From the NCBI RefSeq assembly GCF_000969885.1, contig NZ_CP009501.1, positions 2,804,908 to 2,868,907 of the forward strand: 64,000 nucleotides of DNA. The letters run 5' to 3'. The notes beneath the pieces were generated by a model. That model was not told the origin of the DNA, ran no database searches, and saw nothing but the letters and a program-made list of their open reading frames with translations. The translations under genes were made by a program, and so were the position numbers. The stretch is from Methanosarcina thermophila TM-1. GTDB lineage: Archaea; Halobacteriota; Methanosarcinia; Methanosarcinales; Methanosarcinaceae. Shown in pieces: positions 37,186 through 47,746 of the stretch; within the stretch, counting starts at the first letter, position 1, and every line of letters begins with the position of its first letter.

Positions 37186-38250
37186 TTATTTTGCCTGCGG
37201 AATCTCGGATTGTGTCAGTGCAAAGATCCCATATGAGGTTTTCAGGACAGGGATCTCGCTCCCTGCTTCGGCATTGAGAGACATCGGCTTCTTTATGGCA
37301 ACGGTCTCATATGTTTCAGGATCAAGCACAAGAATGGCGCTGTCCTCGATTGAAACAAGCACTGTTAAAACCGCGTCCTTAATGTTACCGATTTTCTCTG
37401 CTCCTTTCAATTCTTCAGGGGTTGAGATAAATCGGGAGCCATTCTCAAGGGAAATCCCGTTAACTTTTTTTCCTGAGCTTTTGATCTGGATAATTTTTCC
37501 TCTGAACCTGATTACATCTCCTGGTCTGAATTCGGGAAGCCGCATTGAGAAAGTAATTCTGTAAAGATTTCTTCCATCTTTCATTCCCACAAGGGTAGGA
37601 GATTCGGAGAAGCTGCCCCCAAGTTCGGAGGTGATTAGCCTGCAGACCTGCCTGCTGGCATTCATGGAACCCATATACAGGTCAAGTCCCTCTTTTTGCT
37701 CCAGAGTCTCACTTATGAACGCCAGACGGTCACCCTTTTTTTTCATGCTCTCCATGGCTTCCCTGGCTATAGCCATGCAGCGGCTTTTCTCTCCTTCAGT
37801 AGGAAACCTGCCTGCCGCTCTGATCTGGATAATGGCTTCAAAGTATCTTCCGGATTCCCTGCTGCACATATCACAGGCTGTTCGCTGAATCCTTACCTCG
37901 GTCTCAGCTTCGGCATGCACAGGCTCTTCCCGGACTAAGGCATCGACTTCGGCTCTCACCCGGTAAATATAGGGTGTAATTTCTCTGGGCTCCATGTAGA
38001 TCTCCACGTCTCCGGCTTCATTGTGGATGAAAAGGGCATTTTCTACAGCCTTCAGAACCACATCTTCAATGCTACCGATATTTTCCCAACGGCTTCTATG
38101 AAGGTGCGCTCCACAAGCTGGACATATCCTTGCATGGAGTACATGAGGCAATTCAATCAGTTTGAAAGTCTCAAAAAAACAGTCCCTGCAAACTGAGTCA
38201 AACAGCCTGTAACATTCTCTGCCGCATCTGGGGCATGTGATGAAATTCAT
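37186..38250 (-). CDS. NMD3-family ribosome assembly protein
   Basis: A 354-residue homologue of NMD3, the eukaryotic adapter that exports the large ribosomal subunit. The N-terminal zinc sites are CPRCGRECYRLFDSVCRDC and ARICPACGAH, with a third pair in RTACDMC. The middle and C-terminal beta-rich domains (VLVSIEDSAILVLDPETYE) fit the family. In archaea it may join large-subunit maturation or recycling. The 21-bp tandem repeat at 38260-38344 starts 10 bases upstream of its ATG. Confidence 0.87.
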   Translation of the reverse strand: MNFITCPRCGRECYRLFDSVCRDCFFETFKLIELPHVLHARICPACGAHLHRSRWENIGSIEDVVLKAVENALFIHNEAGDVEIYMEPREITPYIYRVRAEVDALVREEPVHAEAETEVRIQRTACDMCSRESGRYFEAIIQIRAAGRFPTEGEKSRCMAIAREAMESMKKKGDRLAFISETLEQKEGLDLYMGSMNASRQVCRLITSELGGSFSESPTLVGMKDGRNLYRITFSMRLPEFRPGDVIRFRGKIIQIKSSGKKVNGISLENGSRFISTPEELKGAEKIGNIKDAVLTVLVSIEDSAILVLDPETYETVAIKKPMSLNAEAGSEIPVLKTSYGIFALTQSEIPQAK

Positions 38251-38259
38251 CTTAAATCC

Positions 38260-38344
38260 TTACTTATAATCTTCTTGAAATTATTTATAATCTTCTTGAA
38301 ATTATTTATAATCTTTCTGAAATTTACTTATATGCTTCTTGAAA
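38260..38344 (-). repeat. Four-copy 21-bp tandem repeat with TATA-like units upstream of nmd3
   Basis: Three exact 21-base units (38260, 38281, 38302) and a 22-base fourth carry TTATAAATAATTTCAAGAAGA on the minus strand. Each holds a TATA-like TTATAAATAA, only 10 to 95 bases before the nmd3 start, so the repeat could be a multiplied promoter. The rest of the 900-base gap (to 39153) is AT-rich with no gene apart from the cdh terminator. Confidence 0.8.
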
Positions 38345-39088
38345 TAGTGATCCTTTCTTAAGTATTAATGGGCTTCTTGATAAATAATCTAAAATACTTA
38401 TTTTTCGAGATCCTCAGGAAGAAAATCTCTGCAATATAATCTGAGCAATTCACCTGTTAAGCCTGCTCATTCTATTTAAAAATAGCTGGATTTGCGACTT
38501 TTACTTTTGAATATTCAGGCTTCCCTAATTCCCGGAAGCAAAACCAGCAAAATATATAGCAATATTAAAATGAATCAGTTATAGACAAATTTTAAAAAAT
38601 ATATAGTTTGAATCTCTATTAAATAGGTATTTTTTCTTATATAAATATTTTCCTCAATTTCCCATATCACCTGAGTCTCACAAGCCTTTTCAAATCTGTA
38701 AGTTTATGCTTTCTCCACCTTTAAAATCCGGAAATAGGGCAGCATAACTACCCTGATTCCATTCTTTCTGCCGATCATATCCTGTTTTCTTTGCTACTCT
38801 TGTTTTATTAGCAGTCTCTTTTACACGGTTACCTAATATCTGAAATCAAATATCAGCTTACACAACTTCAAAGTTTCATGTTCTCGATTTTGTATTTTAA
38901 TACCCGTTGGGGCATTACATTCTATATTCTCTCGGCATTATCAGAGATATTCTATTTGAGCAGAAAAAAAAACAGTCACTTTTTACTAATTTGAGCAATA
39001 GAGTTGAGACTCTTAAAGCTGGATTTACCAAAAAGCTATAGCTAACCCAAAAGAGAAGCTAACTCAAAAGAGAAGTACTTAACCTTTA

Positions 39089-39126
39089 ATAAAAAAAGAA
39101 GAAAATTCCGTGTCTTTTGACACGGA
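39089..39126 (-). terminator. Terminator of the cdh operon
   Basis: A perfect 8-bp stem TCCGTGTC / GACACGGA with a TTTT loop (39107-39126) lies 28 bases below the cdhE stop. On the minus strand it is followed by ATTTTCTTCTTTTTTT, a strong T-run. Confidence 0.85.
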
Positions 39127-39153
39127 TCTATATTTTCATATTCACGTTCGAAT

Positions 39154-40563
39154 TTACTGTTTTGGAGGCCAGTTCTTCTCAAACCAGCCTGGGAGTCTTC
39201 CTGAGTCCATTGGACCGACCAGGACTCTTGCACCGAGTTTGTCCTCAAGGTCACCCTGGAGACGGGCAGCAAGACCCGGAATAATTACAGTGTTGTGGGT
39301 AACATCTTTCTTGAGGTCAAAGCCTGACTTTTCAAAGGCATCCTTTACTTTGTCAGCAGTCAGCTGACCGCCGGCAGCGGCTGCTTCTACACCAATACCA
39401 TCGGTGTCAACTGCAAGCAGCCAGCAGGTGATGCCGTTTGAGGACAGGTCGCTCTCGACTGTGTAGTAAGTAAGAGCAAAGTTTGTTGTAAAGAGCACAG
39501 GGGAGTTCTCGTCCGGCTCTCCTACCTTGTACATCTTTGAGTCAACAGCTACAGGAGTCCTTGGGTCTGTGTAGATTGTCTCAGCAAGGTGCACTTCAGG
39601 CAGGGTGGCATATGGCTCCAGGCTGTGGAGAATCATAATGTCGCCGTACCTGATAGTGAAGATGGCAGCCATCGCGGTTTCCCAGTATGCGGCACTGACT
39701 GGGTCAGAAATCCCGGCCATCCAGGCGGTAATCGGCAGAGCCATGATCGGGTATGCGATCTCGGTGTCTCCCATAATGCCTGCTCTTCTTATCTTCAGGA
39801 AGTTGGTAAAGCTGTCTTTCAGACCCTGACCGCTTGGATAGGTTCCTGGGTCAAGGACAATATCTTTAATGCCTGCTTCTGCAAAGGTCTTTGCAAGAGT
39901 CTTGAGACCATCAAGATCATTGAAAGCTGAAACTACCACAGGCACATTGTACTCAAGGGCAAGTTCCCCTACTTCCTTCCAGTTGTCCTTGTTTGCAGCG
40001 TAAATCAGTGGATTCTTATCCTTTGCTACCTCAAGTCCAGCTTTAAGAACTGCAGGGTTGAAGGAACAGAGGATCATGGGTATGCCTACTTCTGAAACCT
40101 TCTTGACAGCTGCTGCAAACTTTTCAGGATCATTGGATACTGACCTGATTGCTACACCGTCAAGCAGCAGGTTTCGCCCGACATAAAACTTCCTGAAGTC
40201 AGCGACCTTCTTTGTCCTCTCGAGAAGTGCAGCCTCATCCATCGTGTCCGTCACATCGTAGAACATCTTCGTCTTGTTGAAGAAGGTCAGTTTGTGACGG
40301 TAAAGCACATCGTCGCCACCAATCTTGACCGCTCTGTCGCCGACACCGATTGTAATTTCGCGAATTTCAGGGGCGAGGAGCCTCTCAAGCTCTGCAAGCT
40401 TCTTGGCAAACTTCTTCTCTTTAACGAGAGGCGGGCACTGTGTTGGCTTGCCGGATCTGTCGATCAGTTTGGAAGCAAAAGCCATACAGGTTGCTTCACC
40501 ACATTCTCCACAGTTGGTCTGCGGGAGGTACTTGTAAGCTTCTAATGGGCTGTTTATTTTCAT
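39154..40563 (-). CDS. cdhE: CO dehydrogenase/acetyl-CoA synthase, corrinoid protein gamma subunit
   Basis: The 469-residue large corrinoid/iron-sulfur subunit, which passes the methyl group between tetrahydrosarcinapterin and the acetyl-CoA synthase subunit. The N-terminal 4Fe-4S site is CGECGEATC plus a distant Cys in PTQCPPL. The central TIM-barrel and C-terminal corrinoid domain (VIIPGLAARLQGDLEDKLG) are of normal length. It is the last gene of the operon and starts 3 bases after the cdhD stop. Confidence 0.97.
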   Translation of the reverse strand: MKINSPLEAYKYLPQTNCGECGEATCMAFASKLIDRSGKPTQCPPLVKEKKFAKKLAELERLLAPEIREITIGVGDRAVKIGGDDVLYRHKLTFFNKTKMFYDVTDTMDEAALLERTKKVADFRKFYVGRNLLLDGVAIRSVSNDPEKFAAAVKKVSEVGIPMILCSFNPAVLKAGLEVAKDKNPLIYAANKDNWKEVGELALEYNVPVVVSAFNDLDGLKTLAKTFAEAGIKDIVLDPGTYPSGQGLKDSFTNFLKIRRAGIMGDTEIAYPIMALPITAWMAGISDPVSAAYWETAMAAIFTIRYGDIMILHSLEPYATLPEVHLAETIYTDPRTPVAVDSKMYKVGEPDENSPVLFTTNFALTYYTVESDLSSNGITCWLLAVDTDGIGVEAAAAGGQLTADKVKDAFEKSGFDLKKDVTHNTVIIPGLAARLQGDLEDKLGARVLVGPMDSGRLPGWFEKNWPPKQ

Positions 40564-40566
40564 GTT

Positions 40567-41880
40567 TTACACCTCCGCTCCAATCCAGTTAGCGATATCA
40601 ACGGGCTCTGCCTCAATTGAGCCAAAGAGTGTCTGAGTCATGTGTTTCAGGACAGCAACTGAGGTTGGGTGCATCATCATGAAGAGGTCGTTTCCTGCAA
40701 TTGCAAGGGACAGACCTGTAATGATTTCCCAGATTGGACCTCTGTATTCTCTGGGTCCCCAGTCAGAATCTTCCTTCAATGGTGAGCTAACCATCCAGGA
40801 TTCACGTGCACCCCATGCGTTTGTAGTACCTGATGACATCGGGAAGGTCAGTTCATCGTCACCCATGAGGGCTGCAAGGCGGATACGCTCCATGTTGGTG
40901 TAAGCATAGTCCAGACCATAACCGAGGGCTGCAGTGGTTGGGTCCATTATAATTCTGTCTCTTGGCACGTTGCACTGCTTCATAAGTTTCCTGTTCAGTT
41001 CCTTCTGGGCGTTCATGTCCAGCTGAGTCCAGGAAAGGACATCGTGATCGTATTTTAATGCAGCCTCTGCGATTGCAGCGTAGTCCAGGTTCAGGCTTGC
41101 AGATGCAAGGAGGCAGCGCTCTCCTTCAGCGACTTCTGCTGCTTTTGCAAGAACCAGTGGGTCTTTCTGTGGGTTTCCTGATCCACCAATTGCTATTGGC
41201 ACATCAACAGCCTGCAGAACCTCTTCGACTGTCTTAGCTGCATCTTTGGGGGATGTGTCCTTGATGAGCGGGTCGGTTGAAATCAGGTGAATAGTAATCA
41301 TGTCAGCGTTGAATTTCTCAACGTTCTTCTTTGCCCATTCTCCAGGATTATCCATAACATCGTCATAGTTTTCCTTCACAGCCTTTGCAAGCCCAAGCCT
41401 CATGTCGAAAACGTCAATTGTGACCTGGTTCCTGTTTGGCATTGGAGCATCAGGGAAGAATGGAAGGGCTTTCTCACCACCGAGTAAAATTCTCTTTCCA
41501 CGGCTTCCGCCGTCTGCAGAGGTGTTGCCTATTGGGACTTCCTCGACCTGGGTTGTCCATTCCTCTATGTTTGAGAATTCAAACTTGGCTGGAATGAGAT
41601 CCTTAAGTTTGGGAGCTGCCAGAGCAGGGGAAACTGCAGCAGGAGCAGCTGCTGGGGCACCGACACTAACAGGGTATCCAAACATTCCTGCAATTCTTGC
41701 GAAATGCTGTGCAAGTACTGCACTCTCCTGCCCGAGGGCAGCAGCAAGCATTGGGTCAAAGCCGCCTAGTCCACCGAGATCAATCTCAATGTCCCCTTCT
41801 ATAGTTACACCTTCGAGGGCTTCTACATTCATGCCCGCGAACATGTTTGTAATTTCGGATAACTTCATTTTCTTTGCCAT
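40567..41880 (-). CDS. cdhD: CO dehydrogenase/acetyl-CoA synthase, corrinoid protein delta subunit
   Basis: The 437-residue small corrinoid protein subunit, which pairs with CdhE. Key stretches are [39 protein letters not shown] and [16 protein letters not shown]. The N-terminus has an Ala/Pro-rich linker ([16 protein letters not shown]) near residue 105. GGTGAGGT precedes the ATG. A 275-base gap separates it from cooC, unusually wide within this operon. Confidence 0.97.
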
Positions 41881-42145
41881 GTAAACCTCACCGTTTCCCT
41901 AAGTTTTCCGTTTTTGCGAGTGACTGTATAATAAAGAATGTAACACAGGAGTTATTTCCTTACATTTCCCTGCAGGGATCGTGACATAAATTCCCTATAT
42001 AGCAGGGTTTGCGATGGAAATGGCACCTGCTCCGTTATTATGGATTTGATATTTCTCAGGCTTTAAACAGGCAAAGAATCCTACTTTTTTTCCGGTATGA
42101 TTTTTGCAGTCTAAAGATCCAAAAGAAAGGATAAAGATCCAAAAG

Positions 42146-42171
42146 AAAACTGGGATTAGAATCCCAGTTTT
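42146..42171 (-). terminator. Hairpin over cooC stop codon inside the cdh operon
   Basis: A perfect 12-bp inverted repeat, AAAACTGGGATT / AATCCCAGTTTT, with a 2-base loop spans the cooC stop. The minus strand continues CTTTTGG, a short T-run. Two direct repeats of TAAAGATCCAAAAGAAA (42112-42128, 42132-42148) lie just beyond. The 275-base gap to cdhD (41881-42155) also has CCCTGCAGGG and AT-rich sequence that could be a second promoter. The hairpin is seen; partial termination or processing is inference. Confidence 0.6.
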
Positions 42172-42917
42172 TTTACTATACTTTCAATTTCGACTGCAGC
42201 AATTGAATCATCCGGTATCTTAAAGAGAGGTATGCCCTTTATATCCATTTCCTCGATTTTAGGGTCGAGCGGGATCATACCTATCATATTAAGTTTCAGA
42301 TCCTCTGCCAGTTTGATTAGCTCTTCTCGGTTAGCATCTGTAACCTTGTTTGCAATAACGTGAATTCTTCCAATATTTGAGTCCAGTTCTTCTACAAGCT
42401 CACGAATTCTTTCCGCAGTCCTGAACCCTCTTCTTGAGGCGTCAGTTACGACGATGAGATCATCGATATCCCTGATAATTTTTCGGCTGAAGTGCTCAAG
42501 TCCTGCTTCCGCATCAATGATAACCACATCATAGTTTGTGATCAGTTTATCCATTATGCCTCTTAGCAGATTGTTTACATAGCAGTAACACCCTGAGCCT
42601 TCTGGCCTACCCATAACCAGGAGATCATAACCAGGCATTTCTTCAATGATCTCATAGACCTTGCTCTTAAGTATCGATTCCTTATTCATATCGGGATTGT
42701 CAGGCTTTGGTTTTGTAATTTCAGCCTGTAAATACTCTTTTACCTCCCCGACAGTTTTTACATCCTCACATCCAAGGGTTTCAGGCAGGTTTGTATCTGC
42801 ATCTGCATCTACTGCCAGCAGAAACTTCCCTTTTTTGGAAAGGTAGCGGATCAGAAGAGCCGCTACTGCTGTTTTACCAGTCCCACCTTTTCCCGTTATT
42901 GCAATTACTCTCGTCAC
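42156..42917 (-). CDS. cooC: CooC-type nickel insertion ATPase
   Basis: A 253-residue MinD-like ATPase that loads nickel into CO dehydrogenase or acetyl-CoA synthase. The deviant P-loop is GKGGTGKTA at residues 9-17, and the metal-binding Cys-x-Cys pair is Cys110/Cys112 in GSGCYCYVNN. VIIDAEAGLEHF is the switch region. It sits between cdhC and cdhD, as in other Methanosarcina cdh operons, so maturation and synthesis are linked. Confidence 0.93.
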   Translation of the reverse strand: MTRVIAITGKGGTGKTAVAALLIRYLSKKGKFLLAVDADADTNLPETLGCEDVKTVGEVKEYLQAEITKPKPDNPDMNKESILKSKVYEIIEEMPGYDLLVMGRPEGSGCYCYVNNLLRGIMDKLITNYDVVIIDAEAGLEHFSRKIIRDIDDLIVVTDASRRGFRTAERIRELVEELDSNIGRIHVIANKVTDANREELIKLAEDLKLNMIGMIPLDPKIEEMDIKGIPLFKIPDDSIAAVEIESIVKKLGF

Positions 42918-42979
42918 AGAATACCCCGTTTATATTGTTTTTCTGTTTCAGGCTATTGCCTGTGCCTGTTGTCACTCAA

Positions 42980-44398
42980 TTATTTCTTTTCCTTCTTTTC
43001 GCTGATGATCATCCTGTCGATCGTAATCTTTGCGTTCTTGAAGGTCAGTTTAATTCCACCGGCTCCTCCGGACATCATCGGCATTGCTGGCATTGCTGGC
43101 ATCTGGAAGCCTGCTGCTGGCATCATCATTGGAGCTGCTTCAGCAGCTACTTCCTCTTCTTCCTCTTCCTCTTCTTCTTCCTCTTCTGCTTCAGCTGCCC
43201 AGTTTGCTACAACCGGGTGGTTCTTCTCCTTTAGGAAAGTTTTCAGGGACTCAATGTCCGTTACATCCTTTTCTGTTGCAATCTTATCCTTCATGTCATC
43301 AGGAATGGCTTCATCGATCTTTTCCTTGAGCATTGAAGGTAGCCATACAACTCTGTTCCATCCTCCATCAGCCTGGATGAACTTGGGGGAGTAGAAGTAG
43401 TTGATACCAATACCCAGGAATCCTACGATCTGCTTTCCGCCACCTGTCTGACCAGCCATTGTTGAGAAACCAAGACCGTTTGGAGCCATTCCCTGGTATT
43501 CTCTGTTAACCCAGCCTATACCGTCTACTTCAGGGATATAGAAGCCGACTACCTCGAAACATCCGCAGGATGTGTGAGGAGCATCGAAGAATGAGTGGAG
43601 TTTAATCTTGTCAAACTCGCCGCTTGAAAGCTTCTTGGCGACTTCGTTTACTCCTGAGTATTCACCGGTCTTGGCATCGAGGAGTTCACCCTTTTCAATT
43701 GCGAACTGTGGGCCTTCTGGGTCCACTTTTGCTGCTGCACGGCCGTCAAACCAGTTAATTGCACCGCAGAGAGAAACTCTGTCAGGGGAAACTACACAGA
43801 CGTTTGTTGGAGCAAAGGACTGGCAGAGTGTACATCCGTAGAATACATCCACATCTTCGTCATGCAGGTCTTTCGTCCTGGCATCTCTTGCCTTGAAAAT
43901 CTCCATTGCTTCTGCCATCTGTTTTTCGACTTCAGCCTGGTCAGTATAGAAGGTTACCTGCATCTTCTCGATGAAAGGCAGTTCTGTCTTGAAAAGCATC
44001 ATAACAGCCTTTCCGAAAGGCTCGAATGAGTCCATCTTTGCAGCTGTGTCCTTGGAAATTCTCATCCAGACATCGTACCTCTGGTTCAGGTGCATAATGC
44101 CTTGGCAGTAGTTAATGAAGTCGTGTACACGCCTTTCGATGACAGACTCAAGGTCAGGCTCTACAAGTTCTCCGCCGACGTGGAAGATCATTGCCCAGGG
44201 GTAGGTCTTTCCCTCTTCCATATCCTTGAGGTCGGGACCGACAATCGTGACCTTGCCATCTTCGATCTCATCCATAGGCTTTGCACGGACAAGCTCAAGA
44301 CCAAGTGACTTCGGGCCACCTAGTTCTACGAACATTCCTTCCTTTCTTACTCTTTCTCCTTCAAACATTGGGGAAATCTCAAATGGGAATTCTGACAT
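42980..44398 (-). CDS. cdhC: Acetyl-CoA synthase beta subunit
   Basis: The 472-residue catalytic subunit that joins methyl, CO and CoA at the Ni-Fe-S A cluster. Its cysteine ligands are in VFYGCTLCQSF, SLCGAINWF and TSCGCFEV. After about residue 395 there is a long poly-Glu run (at DNA level a GAA/GAG-rich stretch near 43150-43190) followed by a Met/Ala/Pro-rich linker, then a short C-terminal domain. Such linkers are flexible tethers in this subunit. Starts 20 bases after cdhB. Confidence 0.97.
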   Translation of the reverse strand: MSEFPFEISPMFEGERVRKEGMFVELGGPKSLGLELVRAKPMDEIEDGKVTIVGPDLKDMEEGKTYPWAMIFHVGGELVEPDLESVIERRVHDFINYCQGIMHLNQRYDVWMRISKDTAAKMDSFEPFGKAVMMLFKTELPFIEKMQVTFYTDQAEVEKQMAEAMEIFKARDARTKDLHDEDVDVFYGCTLCQSFAPTNVCVVSPDRVSLCGAINWFDGRAAAKVDPEGPQFAIEKGELLDAKTGEYSGVNEVAKKLSSGEFDKIKLHSFFDAPHTSCGCFEVVGFYIPEVDGIGWVNREYQGMAPNGLGFSTMAGQTGGGKQIVGFLGIGINYFYSPKFIQADGGWNRVVWLPSMLKEKIDEAIPDDMKDKIATEKDVTDIESLKTFLKEKNHPVVANWAAEAEEEEEEEEEEEEVAAEAAPMMMPAAGFQMPAMPAMPMMSGGAGGIKLTFKNAKITIDRMIISEKKEKK

Positions 44399-44418
44399 TA
44401 ATTTCGCCTCCTATAAAT

Positions 44419-44931
44419 TTATAAAAGGTCAATTACCTCATCCAGTGCTGCAATATGATCTGCCTTGCTAAGGTTTCCGAAGGACATCGTTGCGTTCTGG
44501 ATGTAGTTCCTGTCTATTGAAATTGATTTTACGTCACTGAAGTTCTTAACTGCTGATAGTACCTGGTTGATGTAATACTTCTTGTGGCCTAGGAGAATTA
44601 TTGTATCATAGTTCCCGTTGCCATCAAGCCCTGGCCAGTCGGGGTCGGTCAGGTAGAAGCCAAGCTGGTGAAGATTGATGTACTTGGCATTGACATCCTT
44701 ATCCACAAATCCTGGCATTGAGGATCCGGTTGCTGCAATTGGGATGTTCTTTGCTTTTGCAATCTTCACTGCGCGGTCAAGAAGTTCAGGGTCGAGAACT
44801 CCAGTGCCTACCACGAAAAGTGGTCTCTTTGCCTTTGAGATCAGCTTGGCGGCAACTTCCGTGGTTATAGCCTTTGAAGTCTTTACACCATAGCTGGTGA
44901 ACAGTTTGGTGTTCTTAGTAGTGTCAACCAT
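44419..44931 (-). CDS. cdhB: CO dehydrogenase epsilon subunit
   Basis: The small structural partner of CdhA in the alpha-epsilon component, 170 residues. I choose ATG 44931, preceded by GGAGG within the last codons of cdhA; the frame reads 18 bases further upstream but that part lies inside cdhA. It has a nucleotide-binding-like fold ([42 protein letters not shown]). It begins 2 bases after the cdhA stop, strong coupling that suits a fixed ratio. Confidence 0.96.
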   Translation of the reverse strand: MVDTTKNTKLFTSYGVKTSKAITTEVAAKLISKAKRPLFVVGTGVLDPELLDRAVKIAKAKNIPIAATGSSMPGFVDKDVNAKYINLHQLGFYLTDPDWPGLDGNGNYDTIILLGHKKYYINQVLSAVKNFSDVKSISIDRNYIQNATMSFGNLSKADHIAALDEVIDLL

Positions 44932-44933
44932 CT

Positions 44934-47345
44934 TCAGGCCTCCTTGCAAAGTCTCTTAAGGTTAGTTGGCTGCGAAGAGACATCGAATTTAATCTTCGGG
45001 CCGGAAATGATCTTCTTCTTCTTCCAGTCGATCTCCCATCCGTGCTCGGTTTCAAGCTTCTTCAGGAGCTCTTCACGCCTGGAGAGAGGCAGGTCAGCTT
45101 CGTGCCTGACGAACTTCCACCAGTCTTCCGGCAAAACACCAAGATACTTCTCGCTGAGTTCTATCCAGTGGGTGAGCTTGATGGACCTGCCCATGTTGTT
45201 GTCGGACGGGCGAATACAGTTCTTTGCCAACAATACACAGGCTTCCTGCCAAGTCTCTGCAGTTGTGATAAGGAACTCTGGAGATGGCGGAATATCCAGT
45301 TCAGAGCCGTTTCTGCTGTCGTAAACCTTCCACTTGTTCTCATCATAGGTCTTGGCGATGAGTGCTCTCCTGTACTTCCCACTGTGAGGTCCGAGCACTG
45401 CAGGAATACCATACATGTTGCATCCTGTACCGATAGCTGCTGCCTTCTGTGAGTAAGCACCCCATGCAAGTCCTACTGCACCTACACGGTTTAGTGTGTA
45501 GTCAGCGATCTCGGCGAGGTTGCCTGAAAGGTTTCTGCCTGCAAAGATTGCGGCGACCTTGTGGCATGTACCTGAGATGTGAGAGTTCGAGACACAGGAA
45601 CCGGTGTTGAGGATGTTACCTCTCTCGAATCTGCCTGGGAATCTCTCGTAGAGAGTCTTGCCGTCAGCATCCTTGTACATACCGATGTCCATTGCGGAAC
45701 ATCCGGACACTGCAACGATATAGTTCCTGTTAAGGAATTCCTCTGCAATTCTGTATACATCCTTGGAGCCTGCAGGGTAGTTGGCACAGCCGATAATTGC
45801 GATAACACCTGGGGTGGTACCCATAACCAGGTTCAGACCTTCTGCACGAATCTCGGCGTCACTTACCTGACCTCTTCCTGCTCTTACCAGACCTTTCTCC
45901 TCGGCAATAGCCTTCTGAGCAGCCTTATCAATGACACTCAGGATCGGTATCTCCTTGTTACAGACCTGTTCACACCTGCGGCAGCCTACACAGAGATCGT
46001 GGAGGAAATCCAGAGCAGTAAAGTCTCCTTCCTTTGCAGCCTGGATAGCATCGGGGATGTCCAATTCTTCTGGGCATGCGAGTGCACATTCTCCACATGC
46101 TACACACTTGGCGACAAGGCTTGCCATTTCTTCGTCAGAGGGGATTGCTGAGATTCCTTCGCGGAGTGGAGCCATTTCCATGGCAAGTCTCGGTACGAGT
46201 TCTCCGAGCTTTTCATAGTCCAGCATTACACAGCCCGGTATCTTTCCAGTCTTAATGTCTTCAATGATTGCATCCACATCGTCATTTGTCCTGTCTGGCA
46301 AGCCATACATGACTTTCTCATTGGATGCGATAACTGGTATCTTAAGTTTCTTTCCTTCTTCTACAAGGTCAGCTCTTACACACTGTTCATCAATAACGAT
46401 TACATCAGGTATTCCGGAGCGGACAACCTTGAGTTCCTTTGAAATGGTACCGACAATCTTTGCATATGGGGGTTTCCTGTCTTCTCTCTTGTACCTGGTC
46501 ATGTCGAATGCGGTACAGCAGAGACCTCCAATTTCCATCTTGTCAGTCAGGTTGTTGTCTTCCATGTAGTCCATGATATAGGTGACACCTGCAACGTTGT
46601 GCCCAATAGCTATGATAACTGGCTTTGAGGCATCAAGCGTTCCCATACCTACTTCTACAAGAGGAGCTTCAGGGTCAGATTTCGGGAAGCCAAGTGCAGT
46701 AACCTGAGCAATATCGGAAACTTCCATTCCTACGTGGTCCAGGATTCCAGCAAGCATTGCCTTGTTATCGTAGTCGATTGCTGCTCCTTCCTGTCCTGCG
46801 TGTACAGTTGCAAGTAACTGACCCAGCTCTTCCTCTACATACTCCATTATTGGTTTGAGGTCTCCAAGGGTCTTTGGCTGCCTGCCCGTGATAAGCTGGA
46901 TGTTGGGGGCAATCACATTTGAGGCACCCATGTTAATTGGCATGTCCTCCCCAAAGATACTAATAATGTGATCGAGCAGGTGGCGTCCGTGGGCACTGTG
47001 GCATGCACAACCTGTAATACAGCGCAGGAAGAACTCTCTTGCAGCCTGGCCTTTCATGTCCAGACCACAGGCACCTCTCCTGTTTCCTTCCAGGTTACAC
47101 GGTCCAAATGTACAGTAGCAGCACTGGTCGCACATGGGGGTATACACTGGCTCATAGCGGTCAAACAGTGTAAAACTCCAGTCCCTTACTGTAGCAGCTG
47201 TGGGGAAGGGGGTCGGTCCCATTGGGCCAAGCTCTTCTTCTGCTTTTTCGGCGGCCTCCTTTGCTGCACCTACAATGTTATTAATAGTGATCTGAACGGA
47301 TTCCAGATCTTCTATAGAAAAACTCCCGGTAGTTAGTTTGCTCAT
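44934..47345 (-). CDS. cdhA: CO dehydrogenase alpha subunit
   Basis: The 803-residue nickel-iron-sulfur subunit that oxidises CO or reduces CO2. The N-terminal cluster cysteines are [17 protein letters not shown]; two ferredoxin-type sites follow at [15 protein letters not shown] and [15 protein letters not shown]; the C-cluster region includes [17 protein letters not shown] and GCSAMDIG. It is the first gene of the operon, with TAGGAGGT before the ATG and a long leader above it. Confidence 0.98.
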
Positions 47346-47746
47346 TTGAGCTTTACCTCCTAAATTTGTTTAAAGTCGACTTCACCAAGACGATTGCAAT
47401 TTATATTATTCGGCTTATTCTTCATGATTATATATTATGTATCTGCCGTCTCCTTTATATGTTACAATCGTTTAAATAATACTTCTCTGATAAAATGCTT
47501 TTAACGAGTTCTTTCAATAATTAAGCATTTTATCAACGTTTTTTTCAAATAAACCGTTTTTAAGGGAATATTTTCCTTGTAAAGTCGTTTTTTAGGGCTT
47601 TAACGCTCTTCAATACCTTTTTTACGCCCTTTTTTCTCAAAAAAAACCGTTTTTACCAGCGATCGAGACCTCAATCCTAAGACAGGGTCGCTACCGATGG
47701 ATAATAAACACTAATTAAATGTCTTAACGTACCAAATCTATATAAC
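47346..47746 (-). promoter_or_regulatory. cdh promoter and long structured leader
   Basis: A TATA-like TTATATA sits at 47737-47746 on the minus strand, putting transcription start near 47710 and a leader of about 365 bases. Leader-based control has been reported for the related Methanosarcina thermophila cdh operon. Elements seen: a GC-rich stem-prone stretch at 47657-47700 (AGCGA pairing with TCGCT); two copies of AAACCGTTTTTA (47551, 47644); a perfect 12-bp stem GATAAAATGCTT / AAGCATTTTATC at 47489-47534. Confidence 0.6.

Noticed and set aside
43140-43200. Triplet repeat in cdhC as a possible inserted microsatellite
   Set aside because: It encodes the poly-Glu linker known from this subunit, in frame and not disruptive.
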